64,000 nt of DNA, taken from assembly GCF_000374485.1 (NCBI RefSeq), contig NZ_KB894491.1, forward strand, positions 682,203 through 746,202. The letters are read 5' to 3'. The position numbers and the translations under genes were made by a program. How positions within the stretch are numbered: the first letter of the stretch is position 1; the number at the start of each line of letters is the position of its first letter. Of this stretch, positions 1 to 8,316 are shown one piece after another. The notes beneath the pieces were generated by a model. It saw only the letters and a list, made by a program, of their open reading frames with translations, was not told the origin of the DNA and made no database searches. Source of the DNA: Algicola sagamiensis DSM 14643. GTDB taxonomy: Bacteria > Pseudomonadota > Gammaproteobacteria > Enterobacterales > Alteromonadaceae.

Positions 1-228
1 GATAGGATCCTGATGACCGACGTCAAAGCAGCCTGGCATGTTTCTAAAGATAATGAAGGGCAGAGCAGGATAGAATATCAAGGCTATGCAAGGCCAAATG
101 GCTCGCTACCCCACTTCCTCTATCGTCAAGCAGCACTCAGTGCTTTACAAGTCTCTTTTTATCGCCTCAGAGATGAAGTGATCAAATCTAAATATCAAAT
201 ACCTCACCCAGCAATCCCGAATGATTGA
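1..228 (+). CDS. C-terminal end of a START-like lipid-binding protein (partial)
   Basis: The frame is open from the window edge, so the gene starts upstream and only its last 75 codons are visible. The fragment has a charged strand pattern (Gln-Gly-Tyr-Ala near residues 27-30), then a Gly-Ser-Leu-Pro turn and a long amphipathic helix. This is the order seen at the end of START/SRPBCC domains, where a G-x-x-P turn precedes the C-terminal helix that closes the lipid pocket. The family call is inference from that short stretch; no catalytic residues are visible. No terminator is obvious before the next gene about 150 bp downstream. Confidence 0.5.
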   Translation, partial: DRILMTDVKAAWHVSKDNEGQSRIEYQGYARPNGSLPHFLYRQAALSALQVSFYRLRDEVIKSKYQIPHPAIPND

Positions 229-376
229 ATATAATATAACTCATACATTACAACCTAAAAACAACCTCCTTGATAAGCAACAATGAAACAACAATTTAAT
301 CCTATTCAATGCTTGGAATTGACGATAGAATAAAGGCCTTAAGTGCGCTAATCCATAAAATCATGTCGAGGAAGTC

Positions 377-676
377 ATGTGGTATTGTATTTACGGCACT
401 GATGTCGAAAACAGTCAAGAATTACGCCTGCAAGCACGTCCAGAGCACCTCAAACGCCTTGAGGCGCTAAAAGCCGAGGGACGCTTGTTTGCTGCGGGGC
501 CTTTTCCCGCTATTGATTCAGAAAACCCAGGTGAGATGGGTTTTACCGGATCGCTTATTGTTGCAGACTTTCCCACCTTGGAGGCAGCAAAGTCTTGGGC
601 GGATGATGATCCGTATGTCCATGCAGGCGTTTATGCCAACGTGAAAATCACCCCATTTAAGCGTGTACTGGTATAG
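377..676 (+). CDS. YciI family protein
   Basis: 99 residues, the usual length of the YCII-related ferredoxin-like fold. Conserved features are visible: an N-terminal WYCIYGTD strand, His24 in the ARPEHLKRL segment (the family's conserved His), the AAGP turn near residue 40, and the late DDPYVHAGVY segment. In E. coli YciI is a small soluble protein whose reaction is not firmly established. A GAGGAAG ribosome-binding site sits just ahead of the ATG. The next gene starts 12 bp after the stop, so the two are probably co-transcribed. Confidence 0.92.
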   Translation: MWYCIYGTDVENSQELRLQARPEHLKRLEALKAEGRLFAAGPFPAIDSENPGEMGFTGSLIVADFPTLEAAKSWADDDPYVHAGVYANVKITPFKRVLV

Positions 677-688
677 CCAAGGTATCGA

Positions 689-1132
689 ATGAAGTTATTC
701 GCCTGTTCCGTTGTTGTCACCCTCTTCCTTGTAGCTTGCAGTAAGGATGAAGCGGTTCGCCAACTTTCAGGAATACGCGCTCCAGATCACATCGTCAATG
801 AAGTCACAAAACACTATCGATATCTTTTTCGCAGTTATGATTGGCAATTGACCGAGGTCTTCCCTGGTCGCGCTGGTGCAATCGATACGTACATTCAAGT
901 GCCAAGCTTAACGATGAATGAAGAACAAACGATCAATTATGTACGGCAGCGCATATGCCCACAAAAAATAGAAAAAGATTTGTGGCAATTACTCTCCCCA
1001 TACCAACTTGAAATTCATGTTTATCAACGTTCAAAACGTCATGCAATTACAACCCATTGCGTCAATCCACTCACCGATCCGGATTATCAGGTCGCAGAAG
1101 CCTCACAGGCCAAGCGACTCCAACATATGTAA
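689..1132 (+). CDS. Predicted lipoprotein, unknown function
   Basis: 147 residues. The N-terminus has a short basic start, a hydrophobic core and a lipobox (L-V-A-Cys17), so it is predicted to be a lipid-anchored periplasmic or outer-membrane protein. The mature part is charged and mostly soluble, with two further Cys residues that could pair (one in RICPQK, one in THCVNP). I recognise no family. It follows the yciI-like gene by 12 bp with an AAGG ribosome-binding site, which suggests an operon. Confidence 0.75.
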   Translation: MKLFACSVVVTLFLVACSKDEAVRQLSGIRAPDHIVNEVTKHYRYLFRSYDWQLTEVFPGRAGAIDTYIQVPSLTMNEEQTINYVRQRICPQKIEKDLWQLLSPYQLEIHVYQRSKRHAITTHCVNPLTDPDYQVAEASQAKRLQHM

Positions 1133-1285
1133 TCAATGGCAGGTGTGATCAAAAGCAGCTGTATTCAAAGTCAAGGGAGTAAAAAAGTGGGATCAAAAAA
1201 ATTTCTCATGAAATCTAACGACGATTCAGCTTCCATTCAGTGACTCCGATCTATGCTCAAGTTATCGTAATAAGGAGGTAGAACA

Positions 1286-1798
1286 ATGAAAGCCACAGCA
1301 GTTTCTATTTTAACCGTCTGCTCGATGTTTACGGCTTCCGCCATGGCAAGATACGATAACACGGTCAGCTATGATTATGGTTATGTTGTTTCAGCAGAGC
1401 CTGTCTATCAATCAAGGCAGATTTCAAGGCCACAGACTTCTTGCTACACAACACATCGTACTGTCAGCTCCCATAACTCTGGAACCAGTACTGTCGTGGG
1501 GGCAATTATTGGTGGCGCAATTGGTCATGCTATTGGTCATAACAAATCGAATAAACGTGTCGGTATGGTCGCAGGTGCAGCACTCGGTGGTGCAATTGGT
1601 CATGATGTCGGCCGTGAATCAAGTCGAACGGTTACAGACCACGATTGCTATACGACTCATCATCAAGTTGAACATGTAACTCACATCGATGGCTACGATG
1701 TGTCTTATAGTTATAATGGTCGGATTTACAAAACGTTTACGCCAAATCATCCAGGTAAACGAATTAAAATCCGCGTCAGCGTTGAACCAACTTGGTAA
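1286..1798 (+). CDS. Glycine-zipper 2TM domain exported protein
   Basis: 170 residues with a Sec signal peptide ending near Ala-Met-Ala (residue 20). The middle (about residues 70-112) carries two Gly-zipper segments, GAIIGGAIGHAIGH and GMVAGAALGGAIGHDVG, as in the SlyB/17-kDa-antigen class of envelope proteins. The zippers are flanked by Ser/Thr/His-rich segments with Cys-Tyr-Thr-Thr-His motifs on both sides (CYTTHRT and CYTTHHQ), so the two halves look symmetrical. The C-terminus ends in a beta-rich Tyr-containing strand. A strong AAGGAGG ribosome-binding site supports the ATG. Location is probably periplasmic or outer membrane; the specific role is unknown. Confidence 0.85.
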   Translation: MKATAVSILTVCSMFTASAMARYDNTVSYDYGYVVSAEPVYQSRQISRPQTSCYTTHRTVSSHNSGTSTVVGAIIGGAIGHAIGHNKSNKRVGMVAGAALGGAIGHDVGRESSRTVTDHDCYTTHHQVEHVTHIDGYDVSYSYNGRIYKTFTPNHPGKRIKIRVSVEPTW

Positions 1799-1856
1799 AA
1801 TTTGGTTTGCGTGAGAGGTCCCTTGGGATTTAAAATAGCAGGGTTAAATAACGTCG

Positions 1857-2111
1857 GTGAATTTTATGTTAGTGAAAGCAAATAGTCTTATACGTTTGTT
1901 TATCCTGCTCGTAACTTTTTATTCTGGTGCAGTTCTGGCTGATATTGATAAAACTGAAGCAGTCAAGAAAGTATCCCAAGCATATCCAGGTAAAATCGTC
2001 AGAGTTCAATCAACAGGTGATGGCTTTCGTATTCGTATTATACAGAAAGATGGACGAGTCATTACATTATTTGTGGATAAGAAAACTGGCGCAATTCAGA
2101 AGGATGAATAA
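1857..2111 (+). CDS. PepSY-domain periplasmic protein
   Basis: 84 residues from a GTG start (an ATG three codons in is an alternative). A signal peptide ends at Val-Leu-Ala, followed by one PepSY unit: an ILE/A helix, the strand KIVRVQSTGDGFRIRI, then FVDKKTGAI. The stop TAA shares one base with the ATG of the response regulator (TAATG), so translation is likely coupled. Small PepSY proteins encoded just upstream of PhoP/PhoQ-type pairs are common in marine gammaproteobacteria, and a role in sensing or in modulating the sensor kinase is plausible but unproven. Confidence 0.85.
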   Translation: MNFMLVKANSLIRLFILLVTFYSGAVLADIDKTEAVKKVSQAYPGKIVRVQSTGDGFRIRIIQKDGRVITLFVDKKTGAIQKDE

Positions 2112-2788
2112 TGCGTATTATATTCATTGAAGACGAGCATGCGCTTCGTGAAAACACGACAAAAGCGCTTGAAGAAAATGGTTACAGTGTTGATGCTGTC
2201 GACAATGGTGAAGATGGATTATTCCACACGCTGGAGTACCCAAGTGACCTTGTCATTGTTGACTTAGGTCTTCCCAAACTTGATGGTATTCAATTGATCC
2301 GCAAAGCAAGGGCTGAAGGGATCAATACACCAATCCTCATATTGACAGCTCGTGATCGCTGGCAGGAGAAAGTAGAAGGTCTTGATGCGGGTGCAGATGA
2401 CTATTTAACAAAGCCATTTCATACCGAAGAACTTTTAGCGAGATGTAATGCATTGATCCGCCGCTCCGTTGGGCAGGATACACCAGAAATCTCAGCTGGC
2501 CCAATCACGATCAACACGAGGACTCAACAAGTCCGAGTCAATGGTAAGGCACTCGATCTCACCGCTTACGAATACAAAGTCATTGAATATTTATTACTCA
2601 ACCCAGAAAAAGTAATTTCAAAAACTGAGCTTACGGAACATATTTACGATCAGGACTTTGAACTGGATAGTAATGTGATTGAAGTATTCGTAGGGCGTTT
2701 ACGTAAGAAAATCGACCCTGATGGTACATTAAAACCAATCCAAACGCTCCGGGGCAGAGGCTACAGACTCGCACTAGAAGTTTCATGA
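2111..2788 (+). CDS. phoP: OmpR-family response regulator, PhoP-like
   Basis: 225 residues: receiver domain 1-120 and winged-helix DNA-binding domain about 125-222. The receiver has the acidic pair Glu7/Asp8, phospho-acceptor Asp51 in VIVDLGLP, Thr79 and Lys101. The effector domain has the RGRGYRL wing motif near the end. The overall wording is close to PhoP rather than OmpR or KdpE. It overlaps the PepSY gene by 1 bp upstream and the kinase gene by 4 bp (ATGA), so it lies in an operon with its cognate sensor. It likely controls envelope or cation-stress genes. The symbol is a family assignment. Confidence 0.9.
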   Translation: MRIIFIEDEHALRENTTKALEENGYSVDAVDNGEDGLFHTLEYPSDLVIVDLGLPKLDGIQLIRKARAEGINTPILILTARDRWQEKVEGLDAGADDYLTKPFHTEELLARCNALIRRSVGQDTPEISAGPITINTRTQQVRVNGKALDLTAYEYKVIEYLLLNPEKVISKTELTEHIYDQDFELDSNVIEVFVGRLRKKIDPDGTLKPIQTLRGRGYRLALEVS

Positions 2789-4149
2789 ATAACTACCCTA
2801 TTTCACTAAAGTCGAGGCTGATCTTTATGGTCTCGTCTTTAGTCTGTTTAATTCTCCCGCTGCTCTATATTGCCATCGATAGTGCCTTCCACAAGCAATT
2901 ACTGGAATCAGTCCAGGAACAGCTCGAAGTCTATAGCTTTGACATCATTGCTGGGATTGAATATAAAGATGTCCCAAATAATGTTGATGAGTTTGACCTC
3001 GAATATCAAGATGGCGGATTAAGGATGCCGGAGCAGCTCACGATCCCCAAACTCAATCAGCTCAATTCCGGTGTCTATGCCACAATCACCAGTAAAACAG
3101 GGATCACGGTCTGGCGCTCAACTTCTGCATTAGAGATTACATTACCTTTTGCACCTGAAGTAAAAAAGCAAGGTGAAGCACAGTTCAAGCCCATCCTCGA
3201 TGAAGGCTTTGCAGGATACGTATACTCTTACCAGCTCGAGTTCGAAACGAAAAATGGTTGGGTTCCGCTTGCTGTTCATCTCTATTTGGATCAAGACAAA
3301 CTCCGTCCAAGAGAACAAAAATTTAGAAAAACTTTGCTCTTATGGCTCGGGATCTTGGTTGGCTTGATCTTTATTCAGTTAATTATTTGGCTGATATGGC
3401 TGCTTAGGCCATTAAAAACTCTCGATCAAAATATCAAAGAAGTAGAACAAGGAAAGAGAAGTCATATCGAAGGTGCATTTCCAATCGAGTTGGACCGATT
3501 AAGAGACGATCTTAATCTTCTTCTCGCCAGTATCGAACGCCAGAAAAAGCGCTACCGTGATTATCTAAGTGACATGGCACACGCTTTGAAAACGCCGTTA
3601 GCCGTTTTAAAAACTTCAGAACACTGTAACGAACCAGCAATGCAAGAACCGATTGACCGTATTCAATCGATTATTGAACACCAGCTGAAGCGCGCTGGAA
3701 GTGGCGGCTTTGAGGTCTGGCGAAAAAATGTTGAAGTTGAGCCAATTACACGAAAAATTACCAACGCCATGGATAAAATTTACCGTGATAAAGGCATTGA
3801 TTTGCAAGTCGATATTCCAGAAAAGACGCTGTTCCGTGGAGATGATAGTGATTTGATGGAAATTCTGGGCAACCTGATTGATAACGCATGTAAAGCCTGC
3901 AAATCACAAGTGCGAGTATCCGCTAAACAAAACAACAAACTCGTGATTATTGTTGAAGACGATGGCCCTGGTGTAAGCTCAGATAAGGTTCAACGCTTGT
4001 TTGAACGTGGCAAACGCCTAGACACCTATGAAGAAGGACATGGTGTTGGACTTTCTATTGTTCATGACCTCGTACACTCCTATAATGGAAACATACATGT
4101 GAGTGCTTCCGAGTCTCTCCAAGGCGCACAGTTTGAGATTACTTTATGA
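2785..4149 (+). CDS. phoQ: Sensor histidine kinase, PhoQ-like
   Basis: 454 residues. There are two transmembrane segments (about 12-30 and 184-206) flanking a periplasmic sensor with an acidic stretch (DVPNNVDEFDLEYQD), then a HAMP-like linker. The H-box contains His266 in MAHALKTPLAVLK, close to PhoQ's SLKTPLAVL wording. The N-box is NLIDNACKACK, G1 is EDDGPGV and G2 is GHGVGLSIV, so the ATPase is intact. The gene starts within the stop of the phoP-like gene and ends within the start of the next gene, in a four-gene coupled operon. The ligand is unknown; divalent cations or cationic peptides are inferred from the family. Confidence 0.9.
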   Translation: MNNYPISLKSRLIFMVSSLVCLILPLLYIAIDSAFHKQLLESVQEQLEVYSFDIIAGIEYKDVPNNVDEFDLEYQDGGLRMPEQLTIPKLNQLNSGVYATITSKTGITVWRSTSALEITLPFAPEVKKQGEAQFKPILDEGFAGYVYSYQLEFETKNGWVPLAVHLYLDQDKLRPREQKFRKTLLLWLGILVGLIFIQLIIWLIWLLRPLKTLDQNIKEVEQGKRSHIEGAFPIELDRLRDDLNLLLASIERQKKRYRDYLSDMAHALKTPLAVLKTSEHCNEPAMQEPIDRIQSIIEHQLKRAGSGGFEVWRKNVEVEPITRKITNAMDKIYRDKGIDLQVDIPEKTLFRGDDSDLMEILGNLIDNACKACKSQVRVSAKQNNKLVIIVEDDGPGVSSDKVQRLFERGKRLDTYEEGHGVGLSIVHDLVHSYNGNIHVSASESLQGAQFEITL

Positions 4150-4601
4150 TCAACAAAGATAAGTTCACCAAAACTAAGGTGACACATACTTTCAAACCAG
4201 TTGTATTCATTCAAACACTGGTTTTGTGTATCTATTTCTTTAGCTTTCAAGCCACAGCCTCAAATACCAGTATTTATATCGAAGAATGCAAAACACGTTC
4301 AAAAGTCACTGTTAATTACCTCCGTTGCTTAGACGAAAAGATCAACCTTGTTCAAGATATCATTGAGCGTTGGAATAAAGACGTGACTTTTAAACTGGAA
4401 GAAGCATCCAAAGAGTCTGGAAGTACAAGCGCACTCAATATGTTCAAACAAAGCCAGACCGACTTTGGTTCCTACATGGAGTCCAGCTGTCGCTGGCTTT
4501 ACCTTCGCGCCCTACCGGATACACGCTCTGGTGCAATCGCATTCAAAGAATGCGCCATTTACGTTTTGGAAAATCAGTTGAGCTTATTAAAGCGGATTTA
4601 A
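4146..4601 (+). CDS. LprI/DUF1311-like exported protein
   Basis: 151 residues. After a long basic start a hydrophobic segment (about 23-37) ends with an Ala-Thr-Ala-Ser cleavage-like site. The mature part has the Cys spacing of the LprI N-terminal (DUF1311) fold: a Cys in EECKTR, LRCLDEK, then CRWLYLRALPDTRSG and KECAIYVLENQLSLL. In that family the final C-x6-R/N-x3-L segment is diagnostic. LprI is a lysozyme inhibitor in Mycobacterium, but most members are uncharacterised. The 4-bp ATGA overlap with the phoQ-like gene puts it in that operon, which hints at envelope defence. Confidence 0.65.
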   Translation: MINKDKFTKTKVTHTFKPVVFIQTLVLCIYFFSFQATASNTSIYIEECKTRSKVTVNYLRCLDEKINLVQDIIERWNKDVTFKLEEASKESGSTSALNMFKQSQTDFGSYMESSCRWLYLRALPDTRSGAIAFKECAIYVLENQLSLLKRI

Positions 4602-4644
4602 TCGTTTCCTTTTTCAGTACCAGTCGCTTTCCATGAGTTAAACA

Positions 4645-4667
4645 ATAGGTGCTGCGATAGCACCTAT
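4645..4667. terminator. Bidirectional hairpin terminator between convergent genes
   Basis: A 9-bp perfect stem (ATAGGTGCT with AGCACCTAT) around a 5-base loop lies between the LprI-like gene and the convergent AI-2E permease gene. It is followed by a T-containing tract on the plus side, and probably serves both transcripts. Confidence 0.7.
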
Positions 4668-4684
4668 CATGTTTCTCTAATAGT

Positions 4685-5752
4685 TTACTGTCCTTCCACA
4701 GCTTCCTCTGCAATTTTTGGCTCTTGTGCATCACCAGAGAGCAATACACCAATCCACCGGGTCTCTTCACTGGCTTCTAAGGCAATTTTGACAATCATTG
4801 TGAGTGGTACAGAAAGCAACATGCCCACAGTACCCAATAGCCACCCCCAAAATACAAGGGATAGGAAGACAACTAATGTCGATAAACCTAAGCCACGCCC
4901 CATGAGCTTCGGTTCAACGACATTGCCAACAACTGTATTAATCGCGATATAGCCAGCAGCAGTGATACCTGCAATCAGCGGACCATGCAAAACGAGCCCA
5001 AGGAGTACGGCTGGCACAGCAGCCACAATCGAGCCAATGTTCGGCACGTAATTAAATAAGAAAGCCACAACACCCCACAGCAGGAAATAATCGATATCCA
5101 AGATCCAGAGCATCAAACTCACAATCCCGCCTGTCACAATACTCACAACCGTTTTAATTGCCAGGTAGCTATTCACAGACTCCAAGAATTTATCGATATG
5201 CATCATTTTCATATCCGGATCAGCCAAAGCAACATGCACCTTCTGACGCATTCCACCTGACTCCAATAACATAAAGATCACAGTCAGAAGAATAAAAAAT
5301 ACATTCGCCATCACTGAACTAAAGTTACTCAGCATCGTGGCAGCCAAACTCATTGCTTCACCCGGATCAAAGTATTGAGAAAGCTGAGTAAAGTCGATAT
5401 GAATGTTATATTTTTCAAGAAACTGAGTCAGACTGACAAACTGGGTTTTGAGTGTTTGTCGGTATTCAGGAATCGAGGCGGTAAAGTCGTTTAAAGAATT
5501 TCCAACGAGCTGAGCCAGCCACATGCCAAAGAGGATAATGACAATCATCACTAATGTGATTGAAATCCCCCTTGAGATCCGCCAGTTCATCAGCATCTTA
5601 ATCGCAGGATTACATGAGATTGCAATGAAAATAGATAATAAAAAAGGAACAAGAATACTACTTGCTGTTTTAATTCCTGCCAGTAGAATGACAATACTTG
5701 CGAGAATGATCAGCAACCGACTTGTTGCGGTGTGTTCTATATTCAGTCGCAT
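4685..5752 (-). CDS. AI-2E family (PerM-type) membrane transporter
   Basis: 355 residues with the AI-2EI/UPF0118 layout: paired N-terminal membrane helices, a large cytosolic helical stretch (about 85-150), and a C-terminal block of five or so helices with the family landmarks NYVPNIGS and PLIAGI, followed by the VGNVVEPKLMGRGLGLS segment. Family members include the AI-2 exporter TqsA and Na+/H+-type exchangers, so the substrate cannot be called. A GAGG ribosome-binding site precedes the ATG. The gene is divergent from folX with only 69 bp between starts. The C-terminal tail is acidic (EPKIAEEAVEGQ). Confidence 0.9.
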   Translation of the reverse strand: MRLNIEHTATSRLLIILASIVILLAGIKTASSILVPFLLSIFIAISCNPAIKMLMNWRISRGISITLVMIVIILFGMWLAQLVGNSLNDFTASIPEYRQTLKTQFVSLTQFLEKYNIHIDFTQLSQYFDPGEAMSLAATMLSNFSSVMANVFFILLTVIFMLLESGGMRQKVHVALADPDMKMMHIDKFLESVNSYLAIKTVVSIVTGGIVSLMLWILDIDYFLLWGVVAFLFNYVPNIGSIVAAVPAVLLGLVLHGPLIAGITAAGYIAINTVVGNVVEPKLMGRGLGLSTLVVFLSLVFWGWLLGTVGMLLSVPLTMIVKIALEASEETRWIGVLLSGDAQEPKIAEEAVEGQ

Positions 5753-5821
5753 ACGCCCCTCGTTGAGCCAAAAGATGATTGATTTCTATGTAAAAATAAG
5801 AGAAGGCCCTATTGTAAAACT

Positions 5822-6184
5822 ATGAAGATAAGCCAAGCCAGCATTAATATCAAAAACTTACGCCTTCGTACCTATATTGGAATAAAGGACGAAGAAATCA
5901 AAAATAAACAGGATATTATTGTCAATGTCCGGATCAATTATGACGCAGAACAAGCACTCCATTCTGATAAAATGGATGATGCGCTAAACTACCGTACTAT
6001 CACCAAAAAAATCATTCAACGTGTTGAGTCTGAGCGATTCTCCCTTCTCGAATACCTGACATCGGAGATCCTATCTATTGCTTCTGAGCATGCTTGGGTT
6101 CAATCAGCCGAAGTGGAAGTCGATAAGCCGCATGCTTTACGGTTTGCTGATTCTGTTTCAATGACCCTCTCTGTCCAGAAATAA
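5822..6184 (+). CDS. folX: Dihydroneopterin triphosphate 2'-epimerase FolX
   Basis: 120 residues, exactly the E. coli FolX length and very close in wording: [17 protein letters not shown], a [12 protein letters not shown] block, [11 protein letters not shown], and the C-terminal [19 protein letters not shown]. Those DALNYR and Lys-x-His-Ala-Leu-Arg segments separate FolX from FolB. The enzyme epimerises dihydroneopterin triphosphate (or monophosphate) at C2' in pterin metabolism; it is cytosolic and an octamer in the family. It is followed by the yfcH homologue, as in E. coli. Confidence 0.95.
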   Translation: MKISQASINIKNLRLRTYIGIKDEEIKNKQDIIVNVRINYDAEQALHSDKMDDALNYRTITKKIIQRVESERFSLLEYLTSEILSIASEHAWVQSAEVEVDKPHALRFADSVSMTLSVQK

Positions 6185-6189
6185 AATAA

Positions 6190-6204
6190 GGGCCTCATCG
6201 GCCC
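6190..6204 (+). terminator. Short GC-rich hairpin after folX
   Basis: GGGCC and GGCCC pair around a 5-base loop 6 bp after the folX stop. The following ATTGTTTG is a weak U-tract, so termination may be partial and yfcH may still be reached by read-through. Confidence 0.4.
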
Positions 6205-6275
6205 ATTGTTTGAATGATCATTATCTGAAGATTTTCTCCTATCCTTTGAATAAACCTTTCTGCATTATGAACCCT

Positions 6276-7172
6276 ATGAAACATTTCTTATTGACTGGTG
6301 GTACTGGATTTATTGGTAAACACTTGATCAAAGCGTTAGAGCTGGATCATAAAGTCACCGTACTCACCCGAAAAGATCCCCAGAAGTTCCCACGCTCCCC
6401 AAATGTAACCTATGTGGATTCTGTCGTTGATATTAACTTTGATAATATTGGTGTTGTCATCAATCTCGCTGGTGAACCAATTGCGAATAAACGATGGAGT
6501 GAGCAGCAAAAAAAAGAAATTTGTGATAGTCGATGGGAAATGACCGAGATGCTCATTGACGCAATTGCAGATGCAAAAGTTAGACCCCAACTCCTGATCA
6601 ATGCCTCAGCGATTGGTTTCTATGGTAGACAAAATGAACTGCCCATTGATGAGACATTTACCAATATTCATGATGAGTTCTCGCATAAAGTCTGTAAACG
6701 CTGGGAAGAAATCGCATTACAAGCGAAAGACTTTAATGTCAGAACCTGTATCACACGATTTGGTATTGTTATTGGCCCCAAAGGAGGGGCACTCGCCAAA
6801 ATGCTTCCTGCATATTATCTCTGTCTTGGTGGACCGATGGGCAATGGAAAGCAATACATGTCGTGGATCCATATTGATGATGTTGTGGGGGGGATTTTAC
6901 ACCTTGTTGAAAATCAATCACTGGAAGGAATATTTAATTTTACGGCGCCAGGTGCTGTTTCGAATCAAGAATTCAGTCAAATCCTTGCCGATACATTAAA
7001 TCGGCCAAATTTCATGAAAATGCCCGCATTCGTTTTGAAAACGCTCTTTGGAGAAATGTCCGAACTATTTTTGTATGGTCAAAATGTCACACCAAAGCGA
7101 CTCATTGATTCAGGGTATCAATTTCAATACCCTCAACTTGGAGATGGCTTGGCGAATGCTACTTCACCTTAA
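6276..7172 (+). CDS. yfcH: TIGR01777-family NAD(P)-binding sugar-epimerase-like protein (YfcH)
   Basis: 298 residues from the ATG at 6276, giving the family's N-terminus LLTGGTGFIGKHL, a Rossmann G-x-x-G-x-x-G dinucleotide site. In-frame ATGs exist upstream (6210, 6267), but they add a tail not seen in the family. Other landmarks are INLAGEPIANKRW, the SAIGFYG catalytic-strand motif with Tyr, RFGIVIGPKGGAL and MSWIHIDD. This is the extended SDR family including E. coli YfcH; the biological substrate is unknown. Its position behind folX is conserved in E. coli. An RBS is not evident. Confidence 0.88.
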   Translation: MKHFLLTGGTGFIGKHLIKALELDHKVTVLTRKDPQKFPRSPNVTYVDSVVDINFDNIGVVINLAGEPIANKRWSEQQKKEICDSRWEMTEMLIDAIADAKVRPQLLINASAIGFYGRQNELPIDETFTNIHDEFSHKVCKRWEEIALQAKDFNVRTCITRFGIVIGPKGGALAKMLPAYYLCLGGPMGNGKQYMSWIHIDDVVGGILHLVENQSLEGIFNFTAPGAVSNQEFSQILADTLNRPNFMKMPAFVLKTLFGEMSELFLYGQNVTPKRLIDSGYQFQYPQLGDGLANATSP

Positions 7173-7187
7173 ACCAAGGAGCAAGTA

Positions 7188-8288
7188 ATGGCCTACGCTT
7201 ATTCAATTCGTTACAGTAGTCTCATATTCAGTTTAGTTGCTAGCTTCATGACTCAGAGTATCGAACTCAACATCTTATGTTGGGAAGGATACGCGGTGAG
7301 AAAACATATCCAAAGCTTTCAATCTATCGTCGAGAAAAAACACAATTTACGCGTTCGTATTAGCGTCCAAGATGTCTCTGACCCACAAGAGTTTTTTGAC
7401 GGTATCCGTTCTCGAAAAGCAGATATCATCAGCCCCGCGCACAATATCCCTAAATCTCATCGATGGCCGATGATCCAGTCCAATATTGTTCTCCCAATCG
7501 ACCTCAAGCATGTACCAAATTACCAAAAATTGATCCCAGCGCTTAAACTCAATCGTTTTGTGGGGCAAGATGAAAAAGTCTATGGTATTCCCATTGTTTA
7601 TGGTTACTACGGGCTTGTTTATAACAAAAGCCTTGTAAAGAAGCCCCCAGATAGCTGGAAAGTCCTTTGGGATAGGCGAAACAAATACCAATTTACGGTC
7701 AGTGCAGATTACCATGAAGCAAACATTTACGCAGTCGCGTTGTCTTTAGGGTATGTTAGAAATGAAATTTTCAATTATGACCTGATTATGCAAAATAAGC
7801 TGCTCCGCGAGCGAACAAATGCCATGGCAAAATTTGCAAAATCTCTATGGGTTGGTGTGGATAAACCGGATGATCTTCGTGGTCTCAAATACGGTGTTGT
7901 TTGGGGGTTTGCATTAAACGCATTGAAAGAACAAGGTGAAGAATGGGCATTTGCGGCACCAAAAGAAGGTGCGACTGGCTGGGTCGATCACTGGCTGATT
8001 GGATATAGCTTAGCCAATGATCCAATCAAAAAAATGATTGCTGAAGAATGGATCAATTACACACTCAGTGAAGAAGTACAACTTTTTTACCATCAACATC
8101 TTGGCCAACAACCAGTCGTGAATCACCTTGGCCGTTCATCAGAAAACATCCAAAAGACAATTCCAACGATTAATGATGATAAATTTGTAGAAAACGAACT
8201 TATTCTATGGGAGATACTGTCAAGACGAGAACAGAACGGATTTATTGGGCTTTGGAATCAAGCGATTAAAAAACGAGAAAGTGAATAG
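7188..8288 (+). CDS. PotD-like periplasmic polyamine/solute-binding protein
   Basis: 366 residues. An AAGGAG site 8 bp upstream sets the ATG. After a hydrophobic leader the protein reads ILCWEGYA, then the extracellular solute-binding layout of PotD/PotF: DVSDPQEFFDGIRSRKADIISP, YGIPIVYGYYGLVYNKSLV, and a late GATGWVDHWLIGYSLAND. The aromatic and acidic residues in those segments line the polyamine pocket in PotD, but exact ligand residues cannot be assigned here. No permease or ATPase gene is adjacent, so it may serve a transporter encoded elsewhere or act as a sensor partner. It follows yfcH by 15 bp. Confidence 0.82.
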   Translation: MAYAYSIRYSSLIFSLVASFMTQSIELNILCWEGYAVRKHIQSFQSIVEKKHNLRVRISVQDVSDPQEFFDGIRSRKADIISPAHNIPKSHRWPMIQSNIVLPIDLKHVPNYQKLIPALKLNRFVGQDEKVYGIPIVYGYYGLVYNKSLVKKPPDSWKVLWDRRNKYQFTVSADYHEANIYAVALSLGYVRNEIFNYDLIMQNKLLRERTNAMAKFAKSLWVGVDKPDDLRGLKYGVVWGFALNALKEQGEEWAFAAPKEGATGWVDHWLIGYSLANDPIKKMIAEEWINYTLSEEVQLFYHQHLGQQPVVNHLGRSSENIQKTIPTINDDKFVENELILWEILSRREQNGFIGLWNQAIKKRESE

Positions 8289-8308
8289 GAGCCTTGTCAG
8301 GCTCCTAT
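8285..8308. terminator. Bidirectional hairpin terminator
   Basis: A 9-bp perfect stem (ATAGGAGCC with GGCTCCTAT) with a 6-base loop overlaps the stop of the PotD-like gene. It lies just beyond the stop of the convergent symporter gene, with AT-rich sequence on both sides. Confidence 0.75.
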
Positions 8309-8316
8309 ATATTATT

